NCBI RefSeq assembly: GCF_947489565.1
Contig: NZ_CANLEA010000009.1
Location: forward strand, 124,001 to 188,000
Source: an uncultured Kordia sp.
GTDB lineage: Bacteria; Bacteroidota; Bacteroidia; Flavobacteriales; Flavobacteriaceae
DNA length: 64,000 bases
Direction of reading: 5' to 3'
The position numbers were made by a program, and so were the translations under genes. Below are positions 15,980-25,355 of this stretch, one piece after another. Within the stretch, counting starts at the first letter, position 1. The number at the start of each line of letters is the position of its first letter. Under the pieces are notes generated by a model that searched no databases, was not told the origin of the DNA, and saw only the letters and a list, made by a program, of their open reading frames with translations.

Positions 15980-17311
15980 TTAGCGTCCCATTCCTTTCAT
16001 CATCTGCATCAGCTTTCTTCCGCCGCCGCCTTGCATCATTTTCATCATCTTGCTCATTTGATCAAATTGCTTTAACAATTGATTCATTTCTTGTACTGAG
16101 CGTCCAGCACCTTTGGCAATACGCTTTTTACGGCTAGCATTGATCATTGCTGGTTTTGAACGTTCTGCTGGCGTCATAGAGTGAATTAACGCTTCAATAT
16201 GTTTGAAAGCATCATCTTCAATCTCCATTCCTTTCATAGCTTTGGAAGCTCCAGGAATCATTCCGACTAAGTCTTTCATGTTCCCCATTTTCTTCACTTG
16301 CTGTATTTGCTTTAAGAAATCGTCAAAACCAAACTGATTCTTCGCAATTTTCTTTTGTAACTTTCTAGCTTCTTCTTCATCAAACTGCTCTTGTGCTCTT
16401 TCTACTAACGAAACAACATCTCCCATTCCAAGAATACGATCTGCCATACGTGAAGGATAGAATACATCAATAGCTTCCATCTTTTCACCAGTACCAATAA
16501 ATTTGATTGGTTTGTTTACTACAGATTTAATAGAAATGGCAGCTCCACCACGTGTATCACCATCTAACTTCGTTAAGATAACTCCGTCAAAGTTTAAGAT
16601 ATCGTTGAAGGCTTTTGCTGTATTTACGGCATCCTGACCTGTCATAGAATCTACCACAAATAAAGTTTCTTGTGGTTCAATCGCTTTGTGAATATTTGCG
16701 ATTTCGGTCATCATGGCTTCATCAACAGCCAAACGACCTGCGGTATCAATAATAACCACATTGTGTCCGTTTTGCTTTGCATGTGCAATACCTGCTTGTG
16801 CAATAGCAACTGGATCATTATTTCCTTTATCGGAATAAACATCAACCTTGATTTGATCACCTACTACATGCAACTGATCAATTGCCGCCGGACGATATAC
16901 ATCACAGGCAACTAATAAAGGTTTCTTTGTCTTTTTGTTTTTTAAATAATTGGCAAGTTTTCCCGAAAACGTCGTTTTACCCGAACCTTGTAAACCAGAC
17001 ATTAAAATGATGGATGGTTTTCCAGATAAGTTGATTCCTGCTGCGTCTCCACCCATTAATTCAGTCAATTCATCTTTTACGATTTTTACCATTAACTGTC
17101 CTGGCTGTAACGTCGTCAATACGTTTTGTCCTAAAGCTTTTTCTTTTACTCTTTTGGTAAAATCTTTTGCAATTTTAAAGTTTACATCGGCATCAAGTAA
17201 TGCTCTACGCACTTCTTTTAAAGTTTCTGCAACATTTACTTCCGTTATACTTCCATGTCCTTTAAGAACATGCATTGCTTTATCTAGCTTTTCACTTAAA
17301 TTATTAAACAT
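15980..17311 (-). CDS. ffh: Signal recognition particle protein Ffh
   Basis: SRP54 GTPase that, with 4.5S RNA, delivers nascent membrane and secreted proteins to FtsY/SecYEG. The 443-residue protein has the N-terminal four-helix domain, then the G domain with P-loop GLQGSGKTT (106-114), DTAGR (189-193) and TKLDG (247-251), then the Met-rich M domain (QMSKMMKMMQGG) with the RNA-binding SRKKRIAKGAG region. The start MFNNLSEKLD is typical. A perfect -7 element lies 29 bp upstream. It appears monocistronic. Confidence 0.98.
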   Translation of the reverse strand: MFNNLSEKLDKAMHVLKGHGSITEVNVAETLKEVRRALLDADVNFKIAKDFTKRVKEKALGQNVLTTLQPGQLMVKIVKDELTELMGGDAAGINLSGKPSIILMSGLQGSGKTTFSGKLANYLKNKKTKKPLLVACDVYRPAAIDQLHVVGDQIKVDVYSDKGNNDPVAIAQAGIAHAKQNGHNVVIIDTAGRLAVDEAMMTEIANIHKAIEPQETLFVVDSMTGQDAVNTAKAFNDILNFDGVILTKLDGDTRGGAAISIKSVVNKPIKFIGTGEKMEAIDVFYPSRMADRILGMGDVVSLVERAQEQFDEEEARKLQKKIAKNQFGFDDFLKQIQQVKKMGNMKDLVGMIPGASKAMKGMEIEDDAFKHIEALIHSMTPAERSKPAMINASRKKRIAKGAGRSVQEMNQLLKQFDQMSKMMKMMQGGGGRKLMQMMKGMGR

Positions 17312-17339
17312 ACGTTTGAATTCTTTTTTTGAGAAGTGG

Positions 17340-17347
17340 CAAAGATA
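17340..17347 (-). promoter_or_regulatory. Promoter -7 element (TATCTTTG) of ffh
   Basis: Perfect TAnnTTTG on the minus strand, 29 bp before the ffh ATG. The -33 region (CTTTC about 20 bp upstream) is weak. Confidence 0.6.
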
Positions 17348-17765
17348 GTGGAAACTTCTAACTTTTGAAAGTATAAACGCAGTGGTTACACTATGAATAT
17401 GGATTTGTTTTTTGTCTTTTTATGGATTTATGATTTTCTGGTGTTTTTTATTTCAAAAACTTAAAAAAATTACGCTTCCACTGCAAAACATGTAACTGAA
17501 AGTGCGCTTTTAGAATTAAAATTCAAGATTTTTCATTTGATGTTTATAAAGGTGTTTCTGGAAATGGTTTGGCTATCCGCACTCGTTTTCTGTTTTGTCA
17601 TTCCTGTATAAGCTAAATTTCAAATCAAAAAAAGCTTACACATTGTCTGCATTGAGCGCAGTTGAAATGCTTCTATCCTTAACGTTTATTAAAGAAAAAC
17701 TAAAATCATTGCACAATATTAGATTAACTTTTATTTTTAGAAAAATTAAATGAAACTGTATTCCC
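17348..17765. other. Intergenic gap without a gene
   Basis: 418 bp between the ffh promoter and the membrane-protein gene. It contains a degenerate copy of the dispersed repeat TTGAGCGCAGTTGAAA (17652-17667). I see no RNA gene or convincing small frame. Confidence 0.5.
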
Positions 17766-18425
17766 ATGATTGTTTTTAACCTCGCTGCCATTTTAGTTGT
17801 ATTAATTGCTGCACTATTATGCATTCCTATTATTATTATTTATGCACTTGGTGGCATGAACGAAAAAATGTTGGTCATTTGTGCCAGTTGGATGATTTTA
17901 GTCGCTTCTTTTATTGGAAAAGCTAAAAAAATAGATGGAAGACTCTTTTTTATTCCTATGTGGATTTTAAGCATTCCGATTCCTTTTATTTTTACCTATG
18001 CCACATACAAATGGTCTGGAATTGGCGTTACTTTTGGGATCTTTGCTTTTTTTGTAGGGCTCATGATGTTTTATACATACAAGAGAGAAAAGAAACGTTT
18101 GAATAACTTAGGTTCAGAAAGAATAGATTTTTCAGAACATGCCATGAATCCTATTGCTTACTGGGAAGCCGTTAAAGAAAAGTTTTTTTCTCCTACTTTC
18201 ATAAAAATGACACCAGAAATCAGTCGCTTTAATTTAAAAATAGTTAAAGTACTGGAAAATGAAAATATTCAGCTTAGACATTTAGAAGCCTATAAAAATG
18301 AAATGAAAAAAATAGGTGCACATCATGAAAATCTAGACTCAGAAGTCACAAAAAAGTTAATGGATGAAATTGATCTTAAGATTATAGATTTGAAAGAAAA
18401 AGCGAAACTAAGTGGCAACTTATAA
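17766..18425 (+). CDS. Membrane protein of unknown function (219 aa)
   Basis: Three to four hydrophobic segments occupy the first 105 residues (IVFNLAAILVVLIAALLC..., MLVICASWMILVASFIG, FFIPMWILSIPIPFIF, IGVTFGIFAFFVGLMMF). A cytoplasmic charged tail of about 110 residues follows, with HAMNPIAYWEAVKEKFFSPTF and a helical end. No catalytic motif is seen and no family recognised. It stands alone, upstream of a terminator shared with the convergent lipoprotein gene. Confidence 0.75.
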   Translation: MIVFNLAAILVVLIAALLCIPIIIIYALGGMNEKMLVICASWMILVASFIGKAKKIDGRLFFIPMWILSIPIPFIFTYATYKWSGIGVTFGIFAFFVGLMMFYTYKREKKRLNNLGSERIDFSEHAMNPIAYWEAVKEKFFSPTFIKMTPEISRFNLKIVKVLENENIQLRHLEAYKNEMKKIGAHHENLDSEVTKKLMDEIDLKIIDLKEKAKLSGNL

Positions 18426-18490
18426 ATTAATAAATCTCAGGAATCAACTTCTACATTTTGTTCTACTTTGAATGAAGAAGGTAATAAAAC

Positions 18491-18527
18491 AAAAAAAGCT
18501 GCCCTAATTCAACAAAAGGCAGCTTTT
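18491..18527. terminator. Bidirectional terminator between convergent genes
   Basis: AAAAAAAGCTGCC and GGCAGCTTTT form a perfect 11-bp stem with a 14-nt loop. The longer T-run is on the minus strand, serving the LamG lipoprotein gene; the plus gene ending at 18425 may use it too. Confidence 0.85.
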
Positions 18528-18574
18528 AAAATTAGTCACTAAACTAACTTAAATAAACACTTAATCTTTATTTC

Positions 18575-20581
18575 TTATAAACAGTTGTTGCAATCGGCTT
18601 CCAAGTTGAACAAGGTGCTCACTTGGTTTGGACTTAACGCAACTTTGTATACGCGTATATCATCTAAATGACCTTCAAAGCCATTTCCTAACATGTAATT
18701 CATTAATGGCATACTTCCAATATCAATAGCCGCATTTTCATCTACGTTTCGTTGTACACCATCACGGTATAAACGCACGGTATTGTTACTATCGACCGTT
18801 ACTACTAAATGATGCCAATTGGTTGTGTCCGTTGGTAAATCTGGATCTACATTCCACGGATCGTCCCATAAACCATATCCAGAATCTGCATCACTGAATA
18901 CAGGCGTATTTAAATCAAACACACTGACTTGAAAACCTTCACTAACCGCATTCCCTTTTTGAAATAAAATTTCATAGTTGGAAGGATCAGTGTTTTGCAT
19001 TTTAAACCACAGACTTACCGTAAATGCATCGCCTTGTACTATTTGATTTGCGGTTGTAATTGGAATTTCTACCGTTTCACTACCATCAAAAGCAATGGCA
19101 CACGAAGTATTTCCTGCTCTGTCGGATACATAATTGTAACTTCCGGAAGCTTCCCAATTGCTCACCAAATCTTTGGTTTCATTGGCAAATGGCATGTACA
19201 GAATTAAATCGTCTGTTAACACTGTATTATTCGTACAACAGTCTTCTACAGAAATGGTAATTGTGTAGACTTGAAATTCTCCTGTTAAGTTTTGAATTCG
19301 CAAGTACAATGTTTCTACTTGTGATATATTTGTATATGGAATTGCCAATTGATTTGCACTTGATTCCGCATCCGCTTGAGAAAGGTGAAACGAATATGTA
19401 TATTCTTGCGTACAACTTACATTGTTAATGAATAAAGCATCTAAGTCCATTTCTACAAAACCATCAAACGGATTTTCTTCATCACAAACAGTGGTTTGTA
19501 TGTTCTCAAAACATTCAAAAGGTGTGGCATTTTCACAAACTTTCTGTAATGTTATTTCTTGATTTCCGCTATGCAATAGTAATTGCTCATCGCTGCATTC
19601 GTCTATGATCCATGAATCATTGAATGTGATTAGTTCTGAATCTATATTACTGACATTGAGCACCAAACTTCCTTGCGAAACTGCAACTTCCCAATTTCCT
19701 GTATAGGCAACACTGCTACTAGGTTCTGTAGAAAACGTAAACGAACCATCATCATTGAAATAAAATTCGTATTCCAATTCCGTATTTCCAGCAAAATCGG
19801 TAATTCTCCAAAAGCAGTTTAATAAACTCGCCGTTACTTGTTCTTGTGTACAATTGGCATCGTTGTAATTGTTATCATCGTCTTCGTCGCAAGCATTTTC
19901 CGCTGCAGCGATTGCCGCTTCCAATTCGTCATTGCTATTTACCGAAATTACCGTTCCGTCTGCTTTGATTAAATTGATCGGATAATTGATACTCGCTACT
20001 ACTCCATCAGAAAGTGTTTCTAGAAAATAGAATAATTCTTCATCATGTGTGATGTTTACCGTTTCAATGACTTCAAAATTTACATCAAAAATGGCAATGC
20101 TAAACGGATATTGAAAATCAATACATTCTATATCAATGTCTGGCTGATTGGGTCCTGTACAATTTGAAATCTGAGCAATGAGTTCCTCTTGATTTTCGAT
20201 GACAACTTCTGTATAATCGCTTAGAATAATTGTAATTGGATATGTAATTGTGACCGAATTGTCATTGGACTGATTTAATATTTCAAGAATTGCCGGATAG
20301 TCATTTGTACTATTTACAACAGTTGTCACTCCATTAATAGTAACCGTTACCGGTAAATCTACCACAAAACAATTTGCATTGTCTATAAAATTATCGGTAG
20401 AGCCATCTAACAAAGATACACGTTCCATTAAACGTGGCAAGGTTGTATTGGCGACCAAAGTTGCTTGCGTATCGGTTTCTGTAGTTTGTGCACTTTCCTC
20501 TTGGCAAGCTTGGAAACAAAGACATATCACGCAAAGCGAAAATATTATTTTTACAGCATTCATTAGGGCAATTCTATTCAT
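18575..20581 (-). CDS. Surface lipoprotein with C-terminal LamG (concanavalin-like) domain
   Basis: 668 residues. The lipobox CFQAC follows a hydrophobic stretch; translation may start at 20581 or at the internal ATG at 20563 (MNAVKIIFSLCVICL). The middle part contains repeated beta-rich modules (VTITYPITIILSDYTEVVIENQEELIAQI and a second copy with LIKADGTVISVNSNDEL) and a lipocalin-like section (CFWRITDFAG...YEFYFNDDGSFTFS). Residues about 455-660 form a LamG/LamG-like jelly-roll domain ending GHLDDIRVYKVALSPNQV. It is divergent from the sigma gene and carries the same promoter-like element as fecR, so it is probably part of that regulon and may act with the TonB receptor at the cell surface. 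Confidence 0.88.
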   Translation of the reverse strand: MNRIALMNAVKIIFSLCVICLCFQACQEESAQTTETDTQATLVANTTLPRLMERVSLLDGSTDNFIDNANCFVVDLPVTVTINGVTTVVNSTNDYPAILEILNQSNDNSVTITYPITIILSDYTEVVIENQEELIAQISNCTGPNQPDIDIECIDFQYPFSIAIFDVNFEVIETVNITHDEELFYFLETLSDGVVASINYPINLIKADGTVISVNSNDELEAAIAAAENACDEDDDNNYNDANCTQEQVTASLLNCFWRITDFAGNTELEYEFYFNDDGSFTFSTEPSSSVAYTGNWEVAVSQGSLVLNVSNIDSELITFNDSWIIDECSDEQLLLHSGNQEITLQKVCENATPFECFENIQTTVCDEENPFDGFVEMDLDALFINNVSCTQEYTYSFHLSQADAESSANQLAIPYTNISQVETLYLRIQNLTGEFQVYTITISVEDCCTNNTVLTDDLILYMPFANETKDLVSNWEASGSYNYVSDRAGNTSCAIAFDGSETVEIPITTANQIVQGDAFTVSLWFKMQNTDPSNYEILFQKGNAVSEGFQVSVFDLNTPVFSDADSGYGLWDDPWNVDPDLPTDTTNWHHLVVTVDSNNTVRLYRDGVQRNVDENAAIDIGSMPLMNYMLGNGFEGHLDDIRVYKVALSPNQVSTLFNLEADCNNCL

Positions 20582-20629
20582 AAATTCAGCAAGTTTACAT
20601 ACTCTACTCTTTTAGTATGCTATTACTAA

Positions 20630-20656
20630 AACAACTCAAACGACAAAATTCCCACC
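20630..20656 (-). promoter_or_regulatory. Predicted ECF sigma promoter of the LamG lipoprotein gene
   Basis: On the minus strand: GGTGGGAATTTT, seven bases, GAGTTGTT. The same two blocks with the same seven-base spacing occur at 21313-21339 before fecR. The block ends about 49 bp before the ATG at 20581. Confidence 0.7.
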
Positions 20657-20709
20657 TTTATTTATAAAAAATTTATGTTTACTTTTAGCGAATTATTTAG
20701 CCAAGACCA

Positions 20710-21225
20710 ATGCCAAAATCTTTACAAGATAATATATGTAACGAAGTAATGTTTTCTAGTTTTTTTAAGAAACATTACCAGAGTTTGTATTCGTATTTGT
20801 ATTATAAGTTTGGCGATTATTTGAATCCTGAAGATAAAACACAGGAAGCATTTACCAAACTTTGGCAAAACTGCGGAAAGGTAAAGCCTGAAAAAGCAAA
20901 AAGCTACGTTTTTACAATTGGTAATAACATGATGTTGAATGAAGTAAAACATCATAAAGTTGTGTTGCAACACCAAAAGATTAAGCCTAAATCACATACC
21001 AACGAGAGTCCTGAATTTTTGATGCAAGAGCAAGAGTATTTGCAGAAGTTGCAACGTGCTATTGGCAATTTGACAGAATCAGAACGTACGGCATTTTTAA
21101 TGAATCGTGTGGAAGGAAAACGCCATAAAGAGATTGCTGCTATTTTGGAGATTTCGACCAAAGCTGTGGAGAAACGAATTTATAGAGCGTTGAGTAAGTT
21201 GCGACAAGAGATTGAGGAGTTGTGA
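20710..21225 (+). CDS. RNA polymerase sigma-70 factor, ECF (FecI-like)
   Basis: 171 residues. Region 2 is visible as FFKKHYQSLYSYLYYKFGDYLNPEDKTQEAFTKLWQN and region 4 as LTESERTAFLMNRVEGKRHKEIAAILEISTKAVEKRIYRALSKLRQ, with the helix-turn-helix in HKEIAAILEIS. The next gene on the strand is fecR and the one after a TonB receptor with an STN domain, which is the arrangement of cell-surface signalling: the receptor senses a ligand, FecR relays, and the sigma factor activates the locus. Matching promoter-like elements before fecR and the divergent lipoprotein are its likely targets. Confidence 0.95.
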   Translation: MPKSLQDNICNEVMFSSFFKKHYQSLYSYLYYKFGDYLNPEDKTQEAFTKLWQNCGKVKPEKAKSYVFTIGNNMMLNEVKHHKVVLQHQKIKPKSHTNESPEFLMQEQEYLQKLQRAIGNLTESERTAFLMNRVEGKRHKEIAAILEISTKAVEKRIYRALSKLRQEIEEL

Positions 21226-21311
21226 TTTGGGTGTTAGGTTTTAGGTTTTAGGTGTTGGGAAATCAGCACTTAACGTCAAAAATTGAAAAAAAGTATATTT
21301 AATAAAAAAAA

Positions 21312-21340
21312 GGGTGGGAATTTTAAATAGTGAGTTGTTA
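21312..21340 (+). promoter_or_regulatory. Predicted ECF sigma promoter of fecR
   Basis: GGGTGGGAATTTT (21312-21324), seven bases, GAGTTGTT (21332-21339), 19 bp before the fecR ATG. Identical blocks and spacing occur on the minus strand at 20630-20656. Confidence 0.7.
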
Positions 21341-21358
21341 TATAGATAAGTAACGATT

Positions 21359-22255
21359 ATGAAACGAGAAGATTTAATACAAAAATGGTTGGATCATGCG
21401 TTAACTCCTGAGGAATTTGAAGCTTTCACACAGCTTGAAGATTATGAGGAATTGACCAAGATGCAAACTGCTTTACAGTATTTTAAAGCGCCTGAAGTTG
21501 ATGTGGATGCTGCATATAATACTGTAACCACTACACAAAAAGATACATCAAAACCTACTTCGTGGTTTAAGCCATTGCTAAAAATTGCCGCAATTTTAGT
21601 TATCGGATTCGGTACATACTTATACGCGACATTACCAACACTAACAATGCACGATACGGTTGCGGCAAATAAAACCTTAGTCAAATTACCTGATACTTCT
21701 GAAGTAGCACTAAATGCTGTTTCTAGTTTGTCATTTGACGAAGATGCTTGGGAAGAAAAACGCGAAGTAAACTTAGAAGGTGAAGCGTATTTTAAAGTTG
21801 CCAAAGGAAAAACTTTTAGCGTGATTACTAATGATGGAGTTGTAACGGTACTTGGAACTGAATTTAATGTAAAGCAACGTAACGACTTGTTTGAAGTGTT
21901 TTGCTATGAAGGCTCTGTAAAAGTTACACACAATGATACGAGTGTTGTCTTACAACCAGGACAACGTTATTTGATACTTGATGGGAAAGAGTTTCGCAAT
22001 GAAGAAGAAAACCTAAAAGAACCTATGTGGATACACAACGAAAGTTCTTTTAAAAGTTTACCTTTACAAGAAGTTATTGAAGAATTTGAACGACAGTATG
22101 ATGTAACGGTTAAAGCCCAAAATATTGATATATCCCAAATAGTTACGGGAAGTTTCACACATACCGATATTGATATGGCTTTACAATCTATTACACTGCC
22201 GTTGAATTTGAAGTATCAAAAGAAACAAAACTCGATTATTCTAAAACGTGATTAA
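21359..22255 (+). CDS. FecR-family anti-sigma / signal-relay protein
   Basis: 298 residues with a short cytoplasmic N-terminus, one membrane helix (LLKIAAILVIGFGTYLYA, about residues 78-95), then the periplasmic FecR domain: VKLPDTSEVALNAVSSLSF, GEAYFKVAKGKTFSVITNDGVVTVLGTEFNV, and FCYEGSVKVTHND. A C-terminal DUF4974-like segment (LPLQEVIEEFERQYDVTVK) is present. It holds or activates the ECF sigma factor encoded 133 bp upstream in response to the outer-membrane receptor encoded downstream. The stop overlaps the receptor start by 8 nt, so the two are co-translated. Confidence 0.95.
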   Translation: MKREDLIQKWLDHALTPEEFEAFTQLEDYEELTKMQTALQYFKAPEVDVDAAYNTVTTTQKDTSKPTSWFKPLLKIAAILVIGFGTYLYATLPTLTMHDTVAANKTLVKLPDTSEVALNAVSSLSFDEDAWEEKREVNLEGEAYFKVAKGKTFSVITNDGVVTVLGTEFNVKQRNDLFEVFCYEGSVKVTHNDTSVVLQPGQRYLILDGKEFRNEEENLKEPMWIHNESSFKSLPLQEVIEEFERQYDVTVKAQNIDISQIVTGSFTHTDIDMALQSITLPLNLKYQKKQNSIILKRD

Positions 22256-24554
22256 AAAACGCGTACTCACTTTTTTCACTTTCATTTGCTTCTTTCTTAG
22301 TTTTCAATGCATTATCGCACAAGGAAATCAAGGGAATAAAATTTTACTGTCTAAATTATTACCCGAAATCCAAAAACAATTTGATGTTGTTTTTTCGTAT
22401 GTAGATACGACCTTGGATACCGTTTTAGTCACGCCAAGAGAAAAAAGTATTCCGCTGAAAAAACTATTAGAAGGTTTTGAGCTAGAAACGAATTTACGAT
22501 TTACAATTATTAACGGACGTTATATTGCGATTACCGTATTTGTTGATCAGATTCAGGAATTGGATGAAGTGTATTTGACCGAATATATTGCCTCTGGAAT
22601 TTCTACCAATAGAACTGGTCAAATTACCATAAAACCTAAAAACTTCGGCATTCTTCCGGGCGTTACTGAACCCGATGTATTACTTACCATTCAAGCTTTA
22701 CCGGGAATTTCAAGCATCAACGAAACCGTATCCAATATTAATATTCGCGGTGGAACAAACGATCAAAATATCTTAGTTTGGGATGATATTAAAATGTATC
22801 AATCGGGACACTTTTTTGGGTTGATTTCTGCATTTAATCCTTATTTCTTAAAGAAAGTAACCGTTACTAAAAACGGAACTAGTGCAAAACATGGTGACGG
22901 TGTTTCTGGAATGATTCAAATGGAATTAGATGAACATGTAAACGATTCTTTGATTGCTGGCGCAGGAATGAATTTGATTCATGTAGATGGTTTTGCCAAA
23001 GTACAACTCAATAAAAAGATGGAAGTGCAAGTTTCAGCGCGTCGTTCTATTACCGATTTGGTAGAAACGCCAACATACGCCATCTATTTTGATCGTATTT
23101 TTCAAGATACCGACATTACCAATAACACTCAAGAAATCAACAATACAACGACAACGAATAGAGATTTCTACTTTTATGATATGAGCACAAAATTCATTTA
23201 TGATATTTCAAAAACAGACAATTTACAGTTTAGCTTTTTGAATATTTTTAATGATTTGAGCTATACCGAAAATGCTGTTTTAAACAACAGACAACGTTCG
23301 GTGAATAGTGGAATTACCCAACGAAATCTCGCTACAGGTTTGACGTATAATCGCGAATGGAATCCTGCATTTAGCACACAAGTACAATTGTATACTTCTA
23401 ATTATAATTTAGAAGCTACGAATTTCAATATCACTAATAATCAGCGTTTGTTTCAAGAAAACGATTTGGCAGACAGCGCTCTCAAATTCCATACTAAATA
23501 TCGTATCAATGAAAATTTCACCATAGAAGGCGGTTATCAGTTTTCAGAGATCGGAATCACCAATATTCAAGATGTAAGCAATCCGCAATTTCGTAGCGAA
23601 CGCAAAGATGTCATGCGAAATCATGCTTTGTATTCGGAAGTTCATTATTTTTCAGACAGTTATCGCACGATGTTAACGTTCGGAATTCGCGGAAATCGTT
23701 ATGGAAAGATTGATACGTTTCGTTTTGAACCACGTTTGAATTTTAGACAGCAATTTTCCGATTATTTTAGTGTGCTGGTTTTGGGTGAATATAAAAGTCA
23801 GGCCATTTCACAAGTCATTGATTTGCAAAATGATTTTTTAGGTGTTGAAAAACGTCGTTGGACATTGGCCAATGGAACTTCGGTGCCTTTGATTGAAAGC
23901 AAGCAAGCTTCGGTTGGCATACAATACACTAAAAACAACTTACTAATTACTGCCGAAGCCTATATTAAAGATGTGAACGGAATTACTACGCGAAGTCAAG
24001 GTTTCCAAAATCAGTTTCAATTTGTCAATGCTATTGGCGGCTATGAAACGTATGGAATCGATTTGTTGCTGAATAAGAAATGGCACGATTTTAATACTTG
24101 GCTGAGCTATTCTTTAAGTAAAAATGAGTATACATTTACTTCGCTTAACAATGGAAATCCGTTTCCAAATAATATAGATATTACGCATAATATTACACTT
24201 GGCGCCACGTACTCTTGGAATGATTTTGAATTTTCTTTAGGAACGTATTACCGCACAGGAAGACCTACAACAAGTATTGGAAATCCAAGTGTAGACAATG
24301 GTGAAATCAATTATAATTCGCCAAATGCTGAGAATTTAGAAGATTATTTTAGAACCGATTTTTCTTCTACCTATCGTTTGACACTTTCGAAAAAGAAGAA
24401 AATTTACTCCAAAATTGGCGTTTCGGTTTGGAATGTGTTCGATCAGCAAAATATATTGAATGAGTATTACAATCTAGACAATGAAGTCGTTTCTCAGATT
24501 CAAAATCGCGCCTTAGGCATTACACCAAACTTGAGTTTTCGTGTAGATTTTTAA
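22248..24554 (+). CDS. TonB-dependent outer-membrane receptor with STN signalling domain
   Basis: 768 residues starting at GTG 22248, which overlaps the fecR stop by 8 nt. The choice is supported because a signal peptide (IKKRVLTFFTFICFFLSFQC, then IIAQ) begins directly at this codon. Residues about 35-95 form an STN domain (LPEIQKQFDVVFSYVDTTLD...) as in FecA-type transducers. The plug follows with VNIRGG-like motif (NINIRGGTNDQNILVWDD), then barrel strands to the terminal RVDF. It takes up an unknown ligand and signals through FecR to the sigma factor. No SusD-like partner is present; the divergent LamG lipoprotein may substitute. Confidence 0.93.
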   Translation: MIKKRVLTFFTFICFFLSFQCIIAQGNQGNKILLSKLLPEIQKQFDVVFSYVDTTLDTVLVTPREKSIPLKKLLEGFELETNLRFTIINGRYIAITVFVDQIQELDEVYLTEYIASGISTNRTGQITIKPKNFGILPGVTEPDVLLTIQALPGISSINETVSNINIRGGTNDQNILVWDDIKMYQSGHFFGLISAFNPYFLKKVTVTKNGTSAKHGDGVSGMIQMELDEHVNDSLIAGAGMNLIHVDGFAKVQLNKKMEVQVSARRSITDLVETPTYAIYFDRIFQDTDITNNTQEINNTTTTNRDFYFYDMSTKFIYDISKTDNLQFSFLNIFNDLSYTENAVLNNRQRSVNSGITQRNLATGLTYNREWNPAFSTQVQLYTSNYNLEATNFNITNNQRLFQENDLADSALKFHTKYRINENFTIEGGYQFSEIGITNIQDVSNPQFRSERKDVMRNHALYSEVHYFSDSYRTMLTFGIRGNRYGKIDTFRFEPRLNFRQQFSDYFSVLVLGEYKSQAISQVIDLQNDFLGVEKRRWTLANGTSVPLIESKQASVGIQYTKNNLLITAEAYIKDVNGITTRSQGFQNQFQFVNAIGGYETYGIDLLLNKKWHDFNTWLSYSLSKNEYTFTSLNNGNPFPNNIDITHNITLGATYSWNDFEFSLGTYYRTGRPTTSIGNPSVDNGEINYNSPNAENLEDYFRTDFSSTYRLTLSKKKKIYSKIGVSVWNVFDQQNILNEYYNLDNEVVSQIQNRALGITPNLSFRVDF

Positions 24555-24675
24555 ACTAGACATTATGCTAGATTTAATTCTTAGACTTTCCACAAAAATA
24601 AAGTGTAAGAATTCATGTTAAAAAAATTATAAGCAGCTTTGATTTTTAATTATATTATCATAGTTTTAAGCATAC

Positions 24676-25131
24676 ATGGAAATAACTATTGGAGTTTTAG
24701 CACTTATACTTATCATCGCTATTATTGCTTTTGAATACCGTCTCTTTTCTAAACCAAAAGAAGAAGAGACCGATCCTTTAGAAGCACAATTTAAAGCAAC
24801 TCAAAAGCTGTCAGAAGAAGTCCAACTAGACATAGAAAATTATATTTTAAAAGCTAATGCTGCTGATCAGCTTTTATTTAAAGATATGACATTCAGTAAT
24901 TATTTAGCTCACATGAGAAAAACTCACAATGAAAATTTGTCTGAAAGTTTATATGAAAGATTGAGTAGTTTAGAATTAACTCAAAGTAATACTGTCTTCA
25001 TCATTAAAAGTCTTGAGTTCCAGTTTTCCGCTTTACTGCAAATGAAAACTAAAATGGAGTTAATAAATGAGCGATATTCAACAAAATTAGCGCTTATAAA
25101 AAGTCAAAATCGAACACTGCGTCAAACTTAG
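24676..25131 (+). CDS. Small membrane-anchored helical protein, unknown function
   Basis: 151 residues. A single N-terminal membrane helix (ITIGVLALILIIAIIAFEY) is followed by a charged segment (KPKEEETDP) and a helical, probably coiled-coil, body without Cys. The hydrophobic stretch lacks a cleavage site, so it is likely a membrane anchor. It lies 121 bp after the TonB receptor, on the same strand, with no obvious terminator, so it could be a distal part of that unit. No family recognised. Confidence 0.7.
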   Translation: MEITIGVLALILIIAIIAFEYRLFSKPKEEETDPLEAQFKATQKLSEEVQLDIENYILKANAADQLLFKDMTFSNYLAHMRKTHNENLSESLYERLSSLELTQSNTVFIIKSLEFQFSALLQMKTKMELINERYSTKLALIKSQNRTLRQT

Positions 25132-25355
25132 GTTTTTGTGTGAATTTTTAGAACTATTCATCACTCTGAGCTTCACATCATTTCACTTCATTTCACATCA
25201 TTAAAATATACACACCATAGTTTTCGTTATAGTGTCGTTAAAAATTGTTTGCTTCTTTTTAGTGATAAAATTCATTAAACTTATATACAACAAAACAGGT
25301 TTTTAACTTGGATAGAAATTATGGGGATTTCTAGCATTCGAAAGCTGTCATACTT

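Noticed and set aside
20379-20615. A 78-codon plus-strand frame in the sigma/lipoprotein divergent region
   Set aside because: It runs antisense to the lipoprotein signal region and carries no recognisable feature.
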